Source: Paludibacteraceae bacterium (GTDB lineage: Bacteria > Bacteroidota > Bacteroidia > Bacteroidales > Paludibacteraceae). Taken from it: a stretch of DNA of 64,000 bases. The translations under genes were made by a program, and so were the position numbers. The stretch spans positions 1 through 64,000 of the forward strand of contig JAKSKU010000004.1 in NCBI GenBank assembly GCA_024401565.1, given 5' to 3'. The notes under the pieces were generated by a model. It saw only the letters and a program-made list of their open reading frames with translations, was not told the DNA's origin and made no database searches. This document shows, piece by piece, positions 51,901 through 61,100 of this stretch (the stretch's first letter is position 1; each line of letters starts with the position of its first letter).

Positions 51901-52050
51901 ATAGTCGTACTTGTCGCTGACGATAGTGGACAAATTACTTGGCATAATCTCTGTAATTTTGAGAGCCGCAGACGAAGATAACGATGCCATACCACTTACA
52001 GAAACGACGAGAGTCTTCGCAAGTGTGTTAAACGAGCAAATGTGTTTCAT
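48901..52050 (-). CDS. Secreted CotH-kinase-family protein with lamin-tail domains and T9SS sorting domain
   Basis: A 1049-residue exported protein. Signal peptide (~1-28), lamin-tail domain 1 (~29-165: ALKITEIMPSN, YVEIYNDGDQIDLNGW), a chitobiase/hexosaminidase C-terminal-like Fn3 domain (~185-265: AKIYYTLDGSIPTEE), CotH kinase-like domain (~275-715: GLRERTDEDYIYSNYG, ILFDMDFGLS), a beta region (~720-825), lamin-tail domain 2 (~830-970: PKLYLNEVCASN, DWIEIYNAEDHDVDLAG) and a T9SS type A sorting domain (~985-1049: VYPNPTSSEWTI, GVYLLKIGD). CotH proteins are atypical secreted kinases. Between FDMDFG and KYCTLF sits a ~40-residue Gly/Met/Phe repeat (GGMGG, GGFGG). Substrate unknown; a role in modifying or anchoring surface structures is possible. 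Confidence 0.85.
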   Translation of the reverse strand: MKHICSFNTLAKTLVVSVSGMASLSSSAALKITEIMPSNLSTIVSDKYDYNGYVEIYNDGDQIDLNGWTVTNEKEGKTEWSLRLNQSHIIKKGYNLLFFAKDDVAETSSNTAGNVNQLFAGTVSQKLTSDEGKLILTNGSQTISIEYPKQYPHISYGDGGYMIPSPGVENKAASKIESRVASPKFSGTNPGVVYAGGNATVQLQCATDGAKIYYTLDGSIPTEERGTVYDSPIQINKTTIVRARAYKDGALYSNVVTGSYLFTDDIYSSCGNSRLPIVSICSDREHFYDDKVGICVRGTNGAQATCSSDQAQNANYYQSWLRPANFEYIIDGKVVDNQEVEVGVFGNCSRQHNVKSFKIKANKRTGNNKFQYTKFFADRSYTKYKALALRNGGNGFYLNSRWRDGYMQTLARGLNIDYQAYQPVGYFLNGEYKGLMGLRERTDEDYIYSNYGYDEDEIEYLRVNKDVGKYVAEIGTDEAYYKMENFAANNNGDADFYEKLSQMMDIDEYIDYQIIQQFMANTDWVNNNIKVWRKKDGGKFRWILFDMDFGLSTSSSASNNMLNYCINGSVADNTGNPGGMGGPGGFGGGMGDFGGMGGFGGGMGGFGGFGGMNMPGYADAKYCTLFKGCMQNEDFKYHFLDRYTYLLETRFTDNRLKTVCDSMAALVKEEECATIAAGKNIGSDTQQNYDAAIQNMLNFALQRPAIVERQLVAHYGVQSTKASVKVRVNFNGNAPEYCFLVNKIASTTDYSRDLFVGERVKVELRVPAGYKIQSWKINGETKNGAESSYLDNVPSSGMDIEVNLGLDSDFKLPKLYLNEVCASNNRTEDEYGAKPDWIEIYNAEDHDVDLAGMIIKNQTANISTAIPYDYSTTVVPAKGRVMIWADKSEASGPLHMGFKLSAEVAQRIQLILPYLGKEELIDEILYQLHDQNASYGRKNDGSSEMTVFDACSNNTVGKQIATPNVSNGTLVCSKELADVDDVLADELVYPNPTSSEWTINAEGEYTVSDMLGQVVETGVAYEGMMFGGDYQKGVYLLKIGDRIVKIIKK
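50210..50330 (-). repeat. Gly/Met/Phe low-complexity coding repeat inside CotH domain
   Basis: About 120 bases built from 9- and 12-base units (GGCGGC, GGCTTTGG, ATGGGTG on the minus strand) encode repeated GGMGGFGG-type segments. The plus-strand Pro/Ala-rich frames here are antisense artefacts. Confidence 0.8.
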
Positions 52051-52132
52051 GTCTAAAAATTTTAAGTTTCCATTTGCGATCTTATTTCAGACCACACAAA
52101 AAAATCCCTATTAAGTTGTAAAAAGTTTCAAG

Positions 52133-52161
52133 CAAATGTAGTCTTTTTCGCATACTGACAA
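52133..52161 (-). promoter_or_regulatory. Promoter of the CotH/lamin-tail gene
   Basis: Minus strand TTG (complement of 52159-52161), 18-base spacer, TACATTTG (complement of 52133-52140); leader of ~75 bases. Confidence 0.7.
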
Positions 52162-52279
52162 AATAGAATACCCAAAAACTACAAAAATAACATTACTTTT
52201 TTACAAAAGTATGTTGAAAAGCCTATTACAGGCGTACTAAAATATCATCTATACTGTTTTATCCTATATCGTCTATATT

Positions 52280-53296
52280 TCACCAATAGACCACCGGACA
52301 TGGATATCGTTCAACGGTACGGATGATATATATCAAAGCGATTTCATGCGACCATGAACCGTTTTTCTTTTGTGATGTGAACAAGTCATATACATAGTAT
52401 GCCTGAAAGTTTTTGATCGATGTACCGACCATAAATGAAACATACGACACTTCAGACAAATCCGATTTCAAAGAAATACCTGCCATAAATGGTGCGAAGA
52501 AGCCACCGACGCCAAAATCCAACTGTTTCCACACGTCTTGCTTCTGAAATGACACATTGGCAAACAAGTAAGTATCAGACAATGTGTTACGTCCGAACAA
52601 ACCATTTGAAAGCTCCAAATCCTTGATATAGTTAGCATGTGCAGCAAAACGTCGATACAATGTGTTGTTTCCTGTTTTCTGAAATCCGTTTTCCGGTTCA
52701 GACAAATGGTACATAGCAGCCCCCAAAGTCAAGAACCCCTGAATGTTGAGTGCAGCTCCGATATTGAAGTCGGCAAAACGGAACGTCTCATTATCAAACT
52801 CCTCAGTAGTGGCTCCATATAAGTTTCCAGTTCCCAAATCATACTGGTCTGCAAAAGTCACCTTACTCATATCGAACTTGTTGATAAAACATGTCCCTTG
52901 CACACCCAAGCGAAGGAATATACCATCGTTAGCCATAGAAGAGAACTTGTTTGACTTTCCTGCCTTCAACTGAAACGTGTGGGCATATACCAAACTTAGT
53001 TCATTGGTCCTATAGATTCCACCTGCATAACTATCCAAAGCATACGCAAAACCGGCAGAACACATACGTTTGTAAAAATTCTGGTCGTATGACGCTCTGA
53101 GTGTATTGTATTTATTCCCCAATTTTGGCCATTGTTGACGGTAGTTCAAACCCAAACGTATAGCGTTTGCATTACCAGCCATAGCAGGATTCAGACTAAA
53201 TGGCACAATATTGTGGTTGGAGAACGTGTAGTCCTGAGCAAAAATGCCAGCACACGTCATCCATATTGTAGAAATTATCAGTATTAGTCTTTTCAT
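52280..53296 (-). CDS. PorP/SprF family type IX secretion outer-membrane protein
   Basis: A 338-residue outer-membrane beta-barrel of the PorP/SprF family. Signal peptide (~1-20, GIFAQD), then the family opening TFSNHNIVPFSLNPAMAGN and LGLNYRQQWPKLGNKYNT, followed by alternating strands (GIFLRLGVQGTCFI, FADFNIGAALNIQG, LTLGAAMYHLSEP) to the C-terminus. In the gliding motility model, SprF-type proteins are needed for export or surface attachment of a specific partner with a type B sorting domain. The partner here is evident: the 1545-residue protein whose stop codon is 7 bases upstream on the same strand. The two are therefore co-transcribed. Core T9SS genes are not in this window. Confidence 0.92.
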   Translation of the reverse strand: MKRLILIISTIWMTCAGIFAQDYTFSNHNIVPFSLNPAMAGNANAIRLGLNYRQQWPKLGNKYNTLRASYDQNFYKRMCSAGFAYALDSYAGGIYRTNELSLVYAHTFQLKAGKSNKFSSMANDGIFLRLGVQGTCFINKFDMSKVTFADQYDLGTGNLYGATTEEFDNETFRFADFNIGAALNIQGFLTLGAAMYHLSEPENGFQKTGNNTLYRRFAAHANYIKDLELSNGLFGRNTLSDTYLFANVSFQKQDVWKQLDFGVGGFFAPFMAGISLKSDLSEVSYVSFMVGTSIKNFQAYYVYDLFTSQKKNGSWSHEIALIYIIRTVERYPCPVVYW

Positions 53297-53303
53297 TTTC
53301 CTT

Positions 53304-56300
53304 TTATCTTACAAGAGTGACAAATCCTCTGTTCTCACCGTCTCTTTCAAGATCACCGAACTTACATTTATACTTGTACACCCAACCATATACACCCCAT
53401 GGACACTCTTTTCCATTCCATTTTCCATCCCATGTGTCATCCATGCCTCTTCCTTCATACATGATTTCACCAAGACGGTTGTAGATGATATATGAGAATT
53501 CATCGACATAACGTCCTCCATAGAATCTGAAGCCATCATTCTTCTCATCACCATTAGGAGTAAATGCCTCCGGAGCCCAAATATCTTTCCACACATACAA
53601 TGATTTCACACCTTCGTAAATACATCCGTTAGCGTCTACGGCACGAGCTATAACGCTTACCGAATCACCGACCAATTCAGTCTTGTAACGATAGTTCATG
53701 GTTCTTCCTTCCAACTCATTGGCTGTAGAGTAAGGACGCCATGTCCAAGTGGCCTCCACTGGAGAGATACCGACAAACTGAACTGTTGGATTGTTCTCGT
53801 CAATCCAGCCAGGAGTCACTGAAAAATCAAAACTACGACGGTTCGACAGAGCGATACTCTTCCATGTAGTCGACTCACATCCGTTCTCATCACGACCTTT
53901 CAACATGAATTTTGTATCCTCTAGGATAGACAACTCCATCGATTCTGAGTTATAATTCTCCGACAATCTGTCAGGCTCGGGTTCAGCGCTCCATTCATAG
54001 AAGATAGCTCCCGACGCCGTGATTTTGAGTCTGTCACCCTCCCCAGCGCAACCTTCCGCAGCCGCAATATTAATCTCCAATTTTGGCTCCTTGTAAACCT
54101 GCAGATCATAAGGCACGGTGTTAGTACAGCCGTTATCATCTGTTCCTGTCACATAGAATGTTGTGTTTATCATAGGAGAATGAGTGATTGTAGCAAAAGT
54201 CTCATTCGTGTTCCACTTATAGAATTTTGCTCCAGACGCTGTGATTGTGGCCGGAGTACCAGGACACACTATCTTATCACCAGTGATCAACACGTTAGGT
54301 GGAGTCAACGGATGCACAAAGATATTCATATCCGAAGAACAGTTAAGACGCGTACCGATAAGTTTCACATAGATATCACCCTCCGGTATAAAATCCAGAT
54401 TCTGTGTATAGACGGTCTCATTGCCATAATGCCACTCGAATGTTGTAGCACCTTGAGCGCGAAGATGTACATATTCACCCTTACAAGCGCTCACATTACC
54501 CAAATACGACAATGTAGGCGGCTCAACAGGAAGTACTGTGAATTTAGCGCTATTCTCACAGCCAAACGAGTCAACACCAATCACTTCATACACGGTCTCG
54601 TCTGTAATTTTTTCTCTTAATTCCGACCCCTGTTTGCCATGGCTCCATACATACTCTTTTGCTCCGGACGCCTTTATTATAGCTGTACTATCTTTACATA
54701 CATTTATATCTCCTGTAATCTCCACTTGTGGCAGTTCTCTCAACGTCACTGTCACAACCTTTGTCGACTGGCATCCATTTGATCCAATTCCTGTCAACGT
54801 GTACTTTGTTGGCACTGAAGGAGAAACCTCCAACGATTCACCTTCCAAACCAAAGCCCCAAGAATAAGTGTCTGCACCATGAGCCTTAAGGGAAGTGTAA
54901 CGTCCAGGACAAACTACACTGTCACCGTCAACCCAGAGTTCTGGCAAAGGCAAAAAGCCAAGCACAACACTAGCTTGAGATGTACATCCCCTTCGTGTTC
55001 CTGTAACTGTTATTTTTTTGCTCTCTTCTTCCACTCTGAAAGCTCGATGTCCTCCATTCACGCCATCATGCCATACATACTCGGTTGCACCTGTAGCATC
55101 GACCTGAGCGACTTCACCAGGACAGACAACCAAATCTCCAACGATTTCAATCTGTGGCTTAGCTATTGTATCCACAAAGAATGAATCTATTGAACGACAT
55201 CCATTTCTATCAGTACCCTCAAGTTTGATCATCACAGGCTCTCTGACCAAAAATTCCGTCTCCTTCTGGAAATCAAAATATGTATCTCCTGCATACCATC
55301 TCTGGCTTTCTACATTTCCCTGTACAGCCAACTCTGCTTTTGCTCCCGCACATACACTGTCTGGGGCATCTATAATCACCTGTACCGGAACATTGACGTT
55401 AACGGTCTTTGTTGCAATACTAGGACAACCTTCGGCACTGTAACCTACAACCTGATACTCTGCTGGTCCGTCTGGAATATCAATTGTCTCAACATCACTT
55501 CCTGATGCCGGATATATCCATTCTACCCTATCTGGGTTTCCAGCAACCGTAAGTTTCACCGTGTCGAATGCGCAAACTTCATCTTTAGACACAATGCTCA
55601 CCAACGGAAGATTATAAACATAAACTGGTTTAATCAAGGAATCGGTACATCCATTAGCTGTCACCTTTACTTTCCACTCCTCGTTAGTCGTAATTTTCTT
55701 TCTTAAACTTGAGTTGGTTGAACCATCTTGCCATAGAAATGAATAACCTGCAGCTGATCCCATTGTGACGCTGGCCGCCTGATCAGGACAAACCTTATCT
55801 AATGAATCCACGATTTTGACAAGTGGACCTTGCTTGATTCGAACCCTCTTACTGGCAGTTCCCTTACAACCATACTTATCATAGCCAATCACAGTATACG
55901 TAGTATCATTGAATGGTTGGATTTCCATTGATGGACCACTGTAAATTAGCTCCTGTCCCGATGCATCAACACCCAAATCCCATTCGTAATCCAAGCCTCC
56001 TTCTCCATAAACCATAGAAGTCTCTCCTGAACAAAGTTCTTCAGGTGCGGAAAGTCCAATCGTAGGTGCCGGATTTACATGGATAGTGATGGAATCGTCT
56101 GTTTTACAACCGAAGTTGAGCGAAACCGCAGAACATTTATAATTATGTGTAACAGTAGGTATCACCTGTATTCTCGAGCCTGTCTTTCCGTTACTCCATG
56201 CATAATTACATGACACAAGGCTTGATGCGTAAAGTGTCAGCGAATCCCCGGCACACACCGTATCCTTTGATGCTTTCAGCTTGATGTTAGGCATCAAGAC

Positions 56301-57941
56301 GCGGTTGATATAAAGAGAGTCGTCATATTCACAAGTAAACTCATCCTTAACGTGAACATAAAACCAACTGCTATTTTCAATTGTAACATTTGTGCTTCTG
56401 TCATTACTGATTGTAGTCTTTGACGAATCCATCCAAGTCACAGAAGATGCATCTGAAATATTCTGAGCGAACAATTCCACCGTCTTACCCTGACAAACAG
56501 TATCAGCGCCATCAATGATAACTGTAGGATAATCTGGAATTGTCACATTAAACGAATCTGTTCCCGAGCAACCATTTCTTGTAACAGCTGTCAATTTAAC
56601 ATTATAATTGCCTGGTTTTCTGAATCTATGAAACGGATTCTCATTAACCGAATTTGTACCGTCGGCAAAATCCCAGTTGTAAGAGAACAACTCATCATCA
56701 GTTGTACTCAAAGTTGACATATTCCTGAATTCAACCTGACCTGCGCAACCTACCTCATAATCAATCTTAGGATAGACGTTTACTGGAAGCAACTCTGTTT
56801 CCAATGTGATTGAGCTACAAGTTTCCAAAGCACCACGCATTGTACAACTGTACTTTGAACCGGAACGCATCAAACGGCGGTCTACCTCAATCACACTGCC
56901 ATCTTCACTTATAGGTATGATCATTGGGCTCTCCGCACCGTCAACCAACCATTCATAAGAGGAAAATCCTTTGGGTGCCTTGATTGTCGCATTTTCGCCA
57001 CTACTCTCACAGTTGTTGACTTCGAGTTTCAGATCAGCAGACTCCACATAGAAATAACCGTATGCCTCATGGCCTCCTGCCCCCTCCACTTTGTTAGAGA
57101 CACGTAAACAGTCGTGAGTATAGAATGAAATCGTAACCTCATATCCTACCTTGTCCGACAAATCATAAATTGTTGAAGTCCAAGGCAAATACAAATACTC
57201 CTTTATTGTATTGGCAGCAAACGAATATGGACATCCTGATGGAGACTGAAGATACGAGGCTGTCTTGTTTGCAGTACTTTCAAACTGTGAACATGCCTCA
57301 TTTGACATCACACCCGCAGGACTCTTCATGTCGACTGTCATTCCAAAGAAAGGGATCTGCGAACCAACGTGGTCTAAGGTCACAGTATTGCCTCCAGCGG
57401 CCCCTCCTGCTCCTCCAGGTCCAGCAGGAGCTCTTGTAATAACTTTACCAGTAGGATCGTGAAGCACACATGCAAAATTGACAATCAGCACCTTTGATTC
57501 TTCAGTAACAGTGAATGTATATGAAGCTTTTTCTGCCGCGGCATACAATGTTTTATCTCCTTCCGCTCCTGCATTCGAACCATATCCAAAATTTCCGATT
57601 CTCATAGTGACCGCTCCATCGGTAAATGGATTTTGATAAAAATTATCACAACTGACAATCGGATCTACACTTGGCAATGCTGATGTTATCAAGTCAAATC
57701 GTGAATTCTCCTCAGTAACTGTATTGGTCCAATCATACACAGCGATACTGTCATCACCTCTATAGTAACGACCTGTCTGCATTGTCCAACCACTAAAATT
57801 ACCTTGGGAAAAATCAATGTTTGGGGCCGCCACATCTCGCGCAGAAACCCTGACTATCCACAACAGTAACAGCAAGATTAACACATACCTTATTTTCGCC
57901 AGTTTTAACATAGCTGAATAATAAACTTCCGTTTGTTTCAT
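53304..57941 (-). CDS. Giant T9SS type B cargo protein with PKD and Ig-like repeats
   Basis: A 1545-residue surface protein. An N-terminal hydrophobic signal (residues ~11-35; the ATG at 57911, MLKLAKIRYV, may be the true start) is followed by a jelly-roll-like region (~40-310) with a Gly/Ala/Pro loop (APAGPGGAGG), an Ig-like domain, a PKD domain (~390-475: NWDFADGTNSVNENPFHRF), and about twelve ~80-residue Ig/SprB-like repeats with the pattern (V/I)CxGxxxxLxAxGAxxYxWxxG. The last ~90 residues (WAPEAFTPNGDEKNDGFRF, YNRLGEIMYEG, WGVYGWVYKYKC, ending VTLVR) are the 'gliding motility-associated' type B T9SS sorting domain. It pairs with the PorP/SprF-like gene 7 bases downstream. Likely an adhesin or surface filament; no catalytic motif is seen. 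Confidence 0.9.
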   Translation of the reverse strand: MKQTEVYYSAMLKLAKIRYVLILLLLLWIVRVSARDVAAPNIDFSQGNFSGWTMQTGRYYRGDDSIAVYDWTNTVTEENSRFDLITSALPSVDPIVSCDNFYQNPFTDGAVTMRIGNFGYGSNAGAEGDKTLYAAAEKASYTFTVTEESKVLIVNFACVLHDPTGKVITRAPAGPGGAGGAAGGNTVTLDHVGSQIPFFGMTVDMKSPAGVMSNEACSQFESTANKTASYLQSPSGCPYSFAANTIKEYLYLPWTSTIYDLSDKVGYEVTISFYTHDCLRVSNKVEGAGGHEAYGYFYVESADLKLEVNNCESSGENATIKAPKGFSSYEWLVDGAESPMIIPISEDGSVIEVDRRLMRSGSKYSCTMRGALETCSSITLETELLPVNVYPKIDYEVGCAGQVEFRNMSTLSTTDDELFSYNWDFADGTNSVNENPFHRFRKPGNYNVKLTAVTRNGCSGTDSFNVTIPDYPTVIIDGADTVCQGKTVELFAQNISDASSVTWMDSSKTTISNDRSTNVTIENSSWFYVHVKDEFTCEYDDSLYINRVLMPNIKLKASKDTVCAGDSLTLYASSLVSCNYAWSNGKTGSRIQVIPTVTHNYKCSAVSLNFGCKTDDSITIHVNPAPTIGLSAPEELCSGETSMVYGEGGLDYEWDLGVDASGQELIYSGPSMEIQPFNDTTYTVIGYDKYGCKGTASKRVRIKQGPLVKIVDSLDKVCPDQAASVTMGSAAGYSFLWQDGSTNSSLRKKITTNEEWKVKVTANGCTDSLIKPVYVYNLPLVSIVSKDEVCAFDTVKLTVAGNPDRVEWIYPASGSDVETIDIPDGPAEYQVVGYSAEGCPSIATKTVNVNVPVQVIIDAPDSVCAGAKAELAVQGNVESQRWYAGDTYFDFQKETEFLVREPVMIKLEGTDRNGCRSIDSFFVDTIAKPQIEIVGDLVVCPGEVAQVDATGATEYVWHDGVNGGHRAFRVEEESKKITVTGTRRGCTSQASVVLGFLPLPELWVDGDSVVCPGRYTSLKAHGADTYSWGFGLEGESLEVSPSVPTKYTLTGIGSNGCQSTKVVTVTLRELPQVEITGDINVCKDSTAIIKASGAKEYVWSHGKQGSELREKITDETVYEVIGVDSFGCENSAKFTVLPVEPPTLSYLGNVSACKGEYVHLRAQGATTFEWHYGNETVYTQNLDFIPEGDIYVKLIGTRLNCSSDMNIFVHPLTPPNVLITGDKIVCPGTPATITASGAKFYKWNTNETFATITHSPMINTTFYVTGTDDNGCTNTVPYDLQVYKEPKLEINIAAAEGCAGEGDRLKITASGAIFYEWSAEPEPDRLSENYNSESMELSILEDTKFMLKGRDENGCESTTWKSIALSNRRSFDFSVTPGWIDENNPTVQFVGISPVEATWTWRPYSTANELEGRTMNYRYKTELVGDSVSVIARAVDANGCIYEGVKSLYVWKDIWAPEAFTPNGDEKNDGFRFYGGRYVDEFSYIIYNRLGEIMYEGRGMDDTWDGKWNGKECPWGVYGWVYKYKCKFGDLERDGENRGFVTLVR

Positions 57942-57958
57942 AACGTGCCTACTTTGAG

Positions 57959-58021
57959 GTCCTTAAGGACTAACTAAATTACCCTATTAAAAATTGTATT
58001 CTAAAACCCACATTAGAATAC
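57959..58021. promoter_or_regulatory. Two dyad-symmetric sites upstream of the type B cargo gene
   Basis: A perfect 12-bp palindrome GTCCTTAAGGAC (57959-57970) and a perfect 9-bp inverted repeat GTATTCTAA / TTAGAATAC with an 8-base spacer (57996-58021). Neither has a T run. They are candidate operators or mRNA leader structures; no TAnnTTTG box was found for this gene. Confidence 0.4.
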
Positions 58022-58177
58022 ATTGCAATACTACTAAAAAATGTTAAAAAAAACAAATTGATGATAAAAAATAAGTAATAATGCATAAAAATGTAACTGA
58101 ATTTAGCGTAACACTAATGAATTTACATTTTTTGCATCCAATAAACTTAATATCAAGAAAATGAAGATACAATATCT

Positions 58178-61100
58178 TTAGAAATCAACATCCAATCCGA
58201 ATGAGAAAGCCTTACTTCTTGGGTATGCGGAATAATCTACCGATGGTGTGGCCGACGTTGCTCGTCTAACACTTACCTCTGGATCATAGCCACTGTACTT
58301 TGTCCAACAGAACAGGTTGTTTGCTGTGGCATAAACTCTTAACTTCGACATATGAAGTTTTCTGACCACCTTGTCTGGCAACGAATATCCCAAAGTCACC
58401 TGCTGGAGACGAAGGAAAGAACCGTCTTCTACCGCCCACGAATGGAACACATAACGTGTCATTATCGGCGACCACATTGAGGCTCCGGCATTAATCTCCG
58501 CCAACTCTTCCGGAGACGCAAGTTCTCCAGCTCCATTCAAATATGTCCAACATCCTTCCACATCAGCGGACATATTTCTATATGAATATTTATTTGTAGT
58601 CGTATTCTCTATCTTATTGGCATTATATACATCGCCACCATACTTCCAGTAGAAATCAGCGGACAAATCAAAATGCCAGATCTTGAAATTCAGTCCTAAT
58701 CCTCCTGTATGCTTTGGCATCGCATTTCCTATCACCACCTTATCTTTCTCATCAATTATACCGTCTTCATTTTGATCTCTTAATCGCAACGATCCAGGAC
58801 AGATATTGCCAGCCAACAGTGTGGCATCGGACACAAGACCTTCCTTCAATATGTACTTACCATCCTCATAGTCAAAATCATCTACGGTGTACCAGCCATC
58901 TGTCTCATAACCATACATTCTGCCTATACTCTCTCCCACCTCAAGGATATAGTCGCCAATAATTTCCGAGCCTGCCCAACCAGACGACATCTCCATATTG
59001 TCAACTCCACCCAAATTCTTCACTTTAGAGTCAGTAAAGGCAATGTTGAAATCAATATCAAACTTGAAATTCTTTGAGTTGACAACACCTATATTCAACG
59101 CCAACTCGATACCTCTGTTTTCGGTAGAACCTACATTTTGCATCATATATTTATATCCGGATGCAAATGGCAGTTTAGTCTGCAAAAGCAAATCTTCAGT
59201 TGTGTTTTTATACACGTCTGCAGTCAGTTGGAAACGATTGTCGGCAAAACCAAGATCGAGTCCGATATTACGGGATATGGTTGTCTCCCATGTCAAATCA
59301 GGATTTGGCTTATATTCTCCCGTCTTCAAATATGAAAGATATTCCCCATCGATCTCAAGCACACCATCCCCATCGGAAGGAGCGGCATAAACCTGCTGAT
59401 ATAGATTGCTGCTTATACGGTTGTTTCCTGTGGCTCCAATACTGTATCTTAATTTGGCATTACTCAGTATATAAGCGTTTTGCAAGAATTTCTCCTCATT
59501 GATTCTCCATCCGACCGAAGCCGACGGAAAATGTCCCCACTGGTTGCCGACCGCGAATTTGCTGGATCTGTCGGCTCTATAAGTGGCCGAGAAAAGATAT
59601 CTGTTGGCAAACGAATAATTGGCTCTACCAAAATATGAGAGTATCACATCATTTGGCAAAACGGCCGAATTCGATGGTTGCGGAGTACCAAGACTCATGT
59701 TGGCAAGACATTGTTCAGCAGTAAGGTACTCTGGGAAAAAGCGACTCTCACTCTGATTATAATCCTCTTTCTTCTTCAAGAACTCCTCGCCCGCAAGCAC
59801 AGTCAAAGAATGACGCGTACTTTTTTGCAAAAGTTTGAAAGTAGCCGTATTTGAGTTTCTGAAAGTGGACTGACGCACATTAAGGATTGACGCCATTGGA
59901 GCATTGCCATTCTTCAAGGCTTGAGACGTGCCGACTCCATAGCAGCGATCCGTTTGACTAAACAGACCATTGACTCCTATCTGAGAATTCAGTTCAAGGA
60001 ATCCGACAGGAGAAATCCTTACACCTAAATCGCCTCTCACTCCATTCTGCGATTGTTTGCGATAATCAGCGCTGTTTACGTCAATCGGATTGTATGTGCT
60101 CGACACCGTTTCGAAATCTTCCACATCTTCGACATTCAAAGGAGAGTAAAGCAAAGCGTTTCTCAGACGGGCATCAGTGTTGCTTCCTTCCGTTGACAAG
60201 CCTGCTCCATTCTGCAACTTATTGAAATAGGCGGTCTTCAAATCAAACGACAAATATTTCGACACCTCATGATTGAGATTGATTCCGAGGTTGTGTCGAC
60301 GCGAACCCTCTCCAATTACTATGCCATTATTATCACTGTAGTCATACGCGATTTTATAAGCTGTCTTATCCATCTTGTACGTCGTGATAAACGACTGATT
60401 CATAAAGAAGCCATTTTCTCCAAACAACTGAGATGCCCAATCATTGCTGGCCACCGACTGATATTTAGACAGTTCATCATACGTGCCATACACAGAAGAG
60501 AACGACTCCAAAGCCTCCTCACTTTTCATAGCAGCTGTCTCATAACAGAACCTGGCATAATCATAAGGTGACAAGACCTTCAGTTTATTCTTGAAAGTAC
60601 GGAATCCATATTGAGATTTGTACGAAGACTTTCTTCCACTCATTGTTGCCTTTTTTGTCGTAACCAAGACAACACCCGAAGCGGCGCGGGCACCATATAC
60701 TGCCGCAGAGGCAGCATCCTTAAGCACATCTATTCTTTCGATATCAGAAGGTGAAATATTTGAAATATTATCGACAGGAAACCCATCGACTATATACAAA
60801 GGAGCGTTATTTCCGGTGATAGACGTACCTCCACGCACAGTGATTTCAGCATCACCCATTCCACCACCTTCACTCATCGACACATTGACACCCGCTATTT
60901 TTCCCTGGATTGCACTTTCGACATTACCATTTTCTCCTTGTATTGATTTCGTCAAAGTGATAGTTGAGTTGGCTCCCGTAAGATCCTTTTTACGGGCGAC
61001 ACCATATCCCACCACTACAAATTCATCTATATCATAATTAAAGATAGGATCAAAAACAGTTTTTGACATATCTTCTTCACTCTTGAGGCTGTCTTCTCCA

